Of a stretch of 7,352 nucleotides of DNA, positions 4,996-7,352 are shown piece after piece. Origin of the DNA: DTLA01 sp034436295 (lineage in GTDB: Bacteria > Chloroflexota > Anaerolineae > DTLA01); assembly GCA_034436295.1 (NCBI GenBank), contig DAOTVT010000181.1:1-7352 (forward strand). Reading direction: 5' to 3'. The notes below the pieces were generated by a model. The model ran no database searches, was not told the DNA's origin, and was given only the letters and a program-made list of their open reading frames with translations. Position numbers and translations under genes: made by a program. Position 1 is the stretch's first letter, and each line of letters opens with the position of its first letter.

Positions 4996-6615
4996 ATGCG
5001 AAACTTCGCCTGCTCCGCGCTCATCGCCCTCTCGCTGCTGCTCGCCGCATGTGTCGGGCCGGCGCCCAAGGCCACCCAGACGCCGCGCGTGTCGCCCGCC
5101 GCCACCGCCGTTGCGTCGCCCACCCCATCGCCCGCAACCGGCGAGTTCGCGTTCGGTGTGGAGTACATGCTCCCCGGCGGGCTGGCCGCCACATACGCGC
5201 AACTGGGCGCGGGGTGGGCGCGCTCCAACACCACCAAGCAGTTCTCGTGGGGAACCATAGAGCCGCGAGCGCCCACGGCCGCCGGTTCGCACGTGTATGA
5301 CTGGAGCGACGCCGACCGCATCGTCGCCGAATGGCAGAGCGCCGGATTCCGCATCCAGGTCTACACCAACGCCAACAACGCCTGGGCCTCGTCCACACGG
5401 CTTCATCACATCCCCGACTCCCAGTACATGGACGACTACGAGGAGTTCGTCTTCAACCTGGTGGAGCGGTACGATGGGGACGGCGACCGAGACATGCCCG
5501 GCCTGAAGGCTCCCATCCTCCACTACACCGTCGTGGAAGAGTGGACGGGCTACTTTGAGGGCACTGCGGGCGACTACCTGAAGATTCTCGCTGCCGCCCA
5601 CCGCGCCATCAAGCGGGCCAATTCGGAGGCGCTCGTGGGCCTGGTGGACTTCTTCCTGATAGACGTGTTTGACGGCAGCCCGTCGCCCGAGGAGATTGAG
5701 CGGCGCGCCGCCAAAGACAACCCCCTGCGACACCCCATGAGCGAGGTGCGCGAACTGTTGCGCCACCCCGACCTGTTTGATGTCGTGGAGATTCACTCCC
5801 TCGGCGACTACACCGAACTGTACCCGACGGCCGAGTGGCTGCGCGCCGAGATGCGCAAGAACGGCTACGAGAAGCCCATCTGGATCGGCGACGCGCTGCC
5901 GGTGTCGTCGCTCCTCATGGCGCGGGGCGCGCCTGCACTCCTGCCCAGCGCCAGGGATGAGGACTTCTACACCCTCGCGCCCATCCGCCCGCAGGATGCG
6001 CTGCGCACGCTGGGCTGGCTGGACGCGGTGCGGGATGCATCGTCGCCGAAGCACGACGCGGCCGTGGGGTGGTGGCGGGCGCTGCAAGCGCGCGAGGTCG
6101 TGAAAAAGACCGTCGTCGCCATGCACGCGGGATACGCCGGCATGAACCTGGCGTGGCTGGTGGAAAGCCCGCTGACGCAGACGCCCCGCATGACCGGCAG
6201 TTGGGGCTACCAGGGGATGGTGGACGCCCGATTCAACGTCCTCAAGCAGGCGTGGGAGGTGCAGTCGCCCCTTCCGGTATTCTACGCCTACCAACTCGCC
6301 ATTCGCAAACTGGCCGGCTATACCACGGTAGAGCGGCTGAACCTGGGTGAAGGCGTGTATGCCTATCGCTTCGCGGTCCGCGGGAAGCCCGTTTATGTCC
6401 TGTGGCGCGAGGCGGGGCGGCTGTACTTCCCCGACGAGGCCGAACCCGCGCCGGTGTCGGTCCGCGTGCCGCTGGATGCTTCGCGGGCGCTGGTTACCCA
6501 CGTCATCACCGACATCGGGCAGGCGGAGCCGAAGACCGAAAGGCTCGCGGTGCAGGGCGATGGGCTGTCGCTCCTGCTCGGCTCCACGCCGGTGTTCGTG
6601 GAGGCCGAACCGTAG
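4996..6615 (+). CDS. Lipoprotein with glycoside-hydrolase-like TIM barrel (clan A, GH39-like)
   Basis: Probably an outward-facing glycan-binding or glycan-cleaving lipoprotein. From the ATG at 4996 (539 residues) it has a lipoprotein signal ending in lipobox L16-A17-A18-C19, a Pro/Thr/Ala-rich linker (about 20-50), a barrel (about 51-440) and a beta-rich C-terminal domain (about 441-539). RSNTTKQFSWGTIEP (76-90), YDWSDADRIV (101-110) and DYLKILAAAHRAIKRAN (193-209) are typical of GH39/GH42-like enzymes. In such proteins strand 4 ends with Asn-Glu and strand 7 with a catalytic Glu. Here the strand 4 site reads VVEEW (179-183), so E182 may be the acid/base and the Asn is lost. The strand 7 site reads KPIWIGDA (293-300), with D299 where Glu is usual. 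H267 follows strand 6. A GTG at 4963 would add 11 residues but lies inside a hairpin and has only a 3-base spacing; GGAAGGA (4983-4989) favours the ATG. The substrate is unknown. Confidence 0.8.
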   Translation: MRNFACSALIALSLLLAACVGPAPKATQTPRVSPAATAVASPTPSPATGEFAFGVEYMLPGGLAATYAQLGAGWARSNTTKQFSWGTIEPRAPTAAGSHVYDWSDADRIVAEWQSAGFRIQVYTNANNAWASSTRLHHIPDSQYMDDYEEFVFNLVERYDGDGDRDMPGLKAPILHYTVVEEWTGYFEGTAGDYLKILAAAHRAIKRANSEALVGLVDFFLIDVFDGSPSPEEIERRAAKDNPLRHPMSEVRELLRHPDLFDVVEIHSLGDYTELYPTAEWLRAEMRKNGYEKPIWIGDALPVSSLLMARGAPALLPSARDEDFYTLAPIRPQDALRTLGWLDAVRDASSPKHDAAVGWWRALQAREVVKKTVVAMHAGYAGMNLAWLVESPLTQTPRMTGSWGYQGMVDARFNVLKQAWEVQSPLPVFYAYQLAIRKLAGYTTVERLNLGEGVYAYRFAVRGKPVYVLWREAGRLYFPDEAEPAPVSVRVPLDASRALVTHVITDIGQAEPKTERLAVQGDGLSLLLGSTPVFVEAEP

Positions 6616-6623
6616 GGCATTGT

Positions 6624-6688
6624 TCCCACACGGAGACACCAAGGCACAGAGGGAGCCTCTATCCACGAATAACACGAATCTACGCGAA
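6624..6688 (-). repeat. Composite flank element, right copy (inverted)
   Basis: Reverse complement of the left element at 171-237. Two exact blocks, 6666-6688 against 171-193 (23 bases) and 6624-6639 against 222-237 (16 bases), occur in the mirrored order with nearly equal spacing. It starts nine bases after the lipoprotein stop codon. It lacks the 12 bases (CTATTGTCTA plus the two bases before the shared block) that precede the left copy's homologous core only weakly; the shared part is what is listed here. Confidence 0.8.
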
Positions 6689-6697
6689 GGGTACTGC

Positions 6698-6741
6698 GCC
6701 CGACGGTGAAGCGCCGGGCTGAAAGGGCGAAGCCCTGCGGG
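6698..6741 (+). repeat. 44-base repeat, copy 1
   Basis: Matches 6875-6918 at 39 of 44 positions, 177 bases apart. Its right half contains a small hairpin, GGGC-GAA-GCCC at 6725-6735. A fragment of the same unit, CGAAGCCCTGCGGGCT, recurs at 6815-6830. Confidence 0.85.
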
Positions 6742-6750
6742 CATGCCGAC

Positions 6751-6811
6751 CTCACCCCCTCGTTCCCCCTCTCCGCGCGCGGAGAGGCGGATGCCGAAGG
6801 CTGGGGGTGAG
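6751..6811. repeat. Nested palindromes (CTCACCCCC ... GGGGGTGAG around CTCTCCGCGCGCGGAGAG)
   Basis: The outer arms 6751-6759 and 6803-6811 are exact reverse complements. Inside them lies an 18-base perfect palindrome at 6769-6786, extendable by one C-G pair to 6768-6787. It resembles widespread intergenic REP-like elements of GC-rich bacteria of the CTCACCCCC...CCCTCTCC type; that resemblance is from memory of such sequences, not from a search. Confidence 0.75.
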
Positions 6812-6874
6812 GTGCGAAGCCCTGCGGGCTGGGGCAAATTCGCGTTCCTTCGCGTGGATTCGCCGTTCCCTGTC

Positions 6875-6918
6875 GCCCGACGCTGAAGCGCCGGGCTAAA
6901 CGCGCAAAGCCCTGCGGG
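6875..6918 (+). repeat. 44-base repeat, copy 2
   Basis: Second copy of 6698-6741 with five differences. Its first part folds as GCCCGACGC (6875-6883), loop TGAA, GCGCCGGGC (6888-6896), with one mismatch in nine pairs. That makes it a palindromic unit in its own right. Confidence 0.85.
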
Positions 6919-6931
6919 GGCCGGTTTGCTC

Positions 6932-6959
6932 GTAGGGGCGACCCGTGGGTCGCCCCTAC
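6932..6959. repeat. 28-base palindrome, 13-bp perfect arms
   Basis: GTAGGGGCGACCC at 6932-6944 is the exact reverse complement of 6947-6959, with GT between the arms. It lies between converging genes and is followed on the plus strand by CATTTCTTCC, a weak pyrimidine-rich tail, so it could help to end transcription in either direction. GTAGGGGCGACC-type palindromes are familiar as intergenic repeats in several bacterial genomes, so a repeat identity is the safer call. Confidence 0.8.
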
Positions 6960-7003
6960 CATTTCTTCCGCCGCGGGAGAGGAACGCCCCGCGTGCGGAC
7001 GTG

Positions 7004-7037
7004 CTTTTCGTGGCTTTCGTGTGCTTTCGTGTCCTTC
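7004..7037 (+). repeat. Near-tandem TTTCGTG units
   Basis: CTTTTCGTGG, CTTTCGTGTG, CTTTCGTGTC and CTTCGCG follow one another with a period of about nine to ten bases. They resemble the CTTTGTGGCTTTGTGTC units at 210-226 and are in the same orientation, so they belong to the same flank-repeat family in a more diverged form. Confidence 0.65.
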
Positions 7038-7056
7038 GCGATCCAAATGCCCCTCA

Positions 7057-7078
7057 GCGTGGGGGTTCAGCCCCGCGC
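7057..7078 (-). terminator. Hairpin downstream of the minus-strand gene
   Basis: GCGTGGGG at 7057-7064 pairs with CCCCGCGC at 7071-7078 with one G-T pair and a six-base loop (GTTCAG). Read on the minus strand it lies 18 bases beyond the stop codon of the UxaE-like gene and is followed by TGAGGGGCATTT, so there is only a short T-run some bases away. It is a possible terminator, but weakly supported. Confidence 0.35.
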
Positions 7079-7096
7079 ATCCCCCCGCCAACCCCG

Positions 7097-7352
7097 CTAC
7101 CCGTATGCCTCAAAGTGGCGGACGAAATGCTGCTCCAGAGCGCGGTAGTACGTCTCCTCGTGCGCCAGCAACATCGCCACCAGCCGGTCGCGGAAGCGGT
7201 ATTCGCCCCCCTCCCTGTGCGTCATCACCGAGCCGAACGTAACAGGGAGCACCTGGCGGGCGTCGGGCTGGTCCAGCAGGCCTGGCAACTGCCCATCCGC
7301 AAGCGCGTCGGGGTCGGGCACGTTGTGCAGCGCAGGCGACATGGCGTAGGTG
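7097..7352 (-). CDS. C-terminal part of a tagaturonate epimerase-like (UxaE) protein, cut by the window edge
   Basis: The minus-strand frame is open to the right edge (7352) and ends at a TAG complementary to 7097-7099. The 84 visible full codons are therefore the C-terminus of a longer protein, and the Met at 7340-7342 is unlikely to be its start because T-Y-A in frame just before it fits the family. The segment DQPDARQVLPVTFGSVMT, then FRDRLVAMLLAHEETYYRALEQHFVRHFEAYG, resembles the C-terminal end of tagaturonate epimerase (UxaE), an enzyme of hexuronate breakdown that converts tagaturonate to fructuronate. In relatives I recall, the Pro in QVLPVTF is usually His, which is worth noting as a possible change in a conserved site. 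The gene converges on the plus-strand block and is separated from it by repeats. The identification is from memory of the family; the catalytic N-terminal part cannot be seen. Confidence 0.5.
   Translation of the reverse strand, partial: TYAMSPALHNVPDPDALADGQLPGLLDQPDARQVLPVTFGSVMTHREGGEYRFRDRLVAMLLAHEETYYRALEQHFVRHFEAYG

Larger units (their letters stand above)
6616..7096. other. Gene-free, repeat-rich region between convergent genes
   Basis: About 480 bases without a convincing gene separate the plus-strand lipoprotein from the minus-strand gene on the right. It contains the inverted composite element (6624-6688), two copies of a 44-base repeat 177 bases apart, a nested pair of palindromes (6751-6811), a 28-base palindrome (6932-6959), near-tandem TTTCGTG units (7004-7037) and a hairpin near the end of the minus-strand gene. 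No T-rich intrinsic terminator is obvious for the plus-strand unit. Confidence 0.8.

Noticed and set aside
3462..5300. Long alternative plus-strand frame overlapping the glycosyltransferase and the lipoprotein start (612 codons)
   Set aside because: It has Arg/Gly/Ala-rich composition without helices or motifs and spans two real genes; it is a GC-driven shadow.
171..6688. A transposon with terminal inverted repeats
   Set aside because: The mirrored elements are real, but no transposase, integrase or target-site duplication is seen, and further units of the same family lie outside the supposed ends; it is reported as a repeat finding only.
4933..6837. Very long open frame on the minus strand opposite the lipoprotein gene (634 codons)
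   Set aside because: The predicted protein is rich in Arg, Gly, His and Pro with no domain logic and runs into the right-hand repeats, as expected for an antisense frame of a GC-rich gene. The plus-strand frame has a signal peptide, lipobox and recognisable barrel motifs.

Overview
The window is GC-rich and looks like part of a Chloroflexota genome, possibly Anaerolineae. This is an inference. It rests on the Pro/Thr-rich 'TPTPSP'-type linkers in exported proteins, the dense short interspersed repeats between genes, and the style of the proteins. No rRNA, tRNA or marker gene is present to confirm it.

Layout. Positions 1-373 carry no gene and are packed with short direct and inverted repeats, followed by a weak candidate promoter. 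Positions 374-6615 hold five genes, all on the plus strand and closely spaced (gaps of 28 to 73 bases): phnC (ABC-transporter ATPase of the phosphonate/phosphite type); a 575-residue phnE-type permease with an added N-terminal RDD membrane domain and an Ig-like insertion; a small protein with two membrane segments and a Pro/Thr-rich loop; a GT-C family (GT39/PMT_2-like) membrane glycosyltransferase; and a lipoprotein with a clan-A glycoside-hydrolase-like barrel. Positions 6616-7096 are again gene-free and repeat-rich. From 7097 to the right edge, on the minus strand, lies the C-terminal part of a gene that resembles tagaturonate epimerase (UxaE).

How the genes fit together. phnC and phnE should form the core of one importer, but no substrate-binding protein (PhnD) is encoded in the window. 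The last three genes all encode envelope proteins: a membrane-anchored extracytoplasmic linker, a lipid-linked-sugar glycosyltransferase and an outward-facing glycosidase-like lipoprotein. Whether the five genes form one transcription unit is unclear. A strong 12-bp hairpin separates the small protein from the glycosyltransferase, so the transporter plus small protein and the two glycan genes may be separate units.

Most notable points: the three-part phnE architecture; the lipoprotein whose two usual catalytic sites look altered (E-E-W where N-E-P/W is usual, and G-D where a Glu nucleophile is usual); and a composite repeat of about 65 bp that occurs once to the left of the gene block and once, inverted, to its right.
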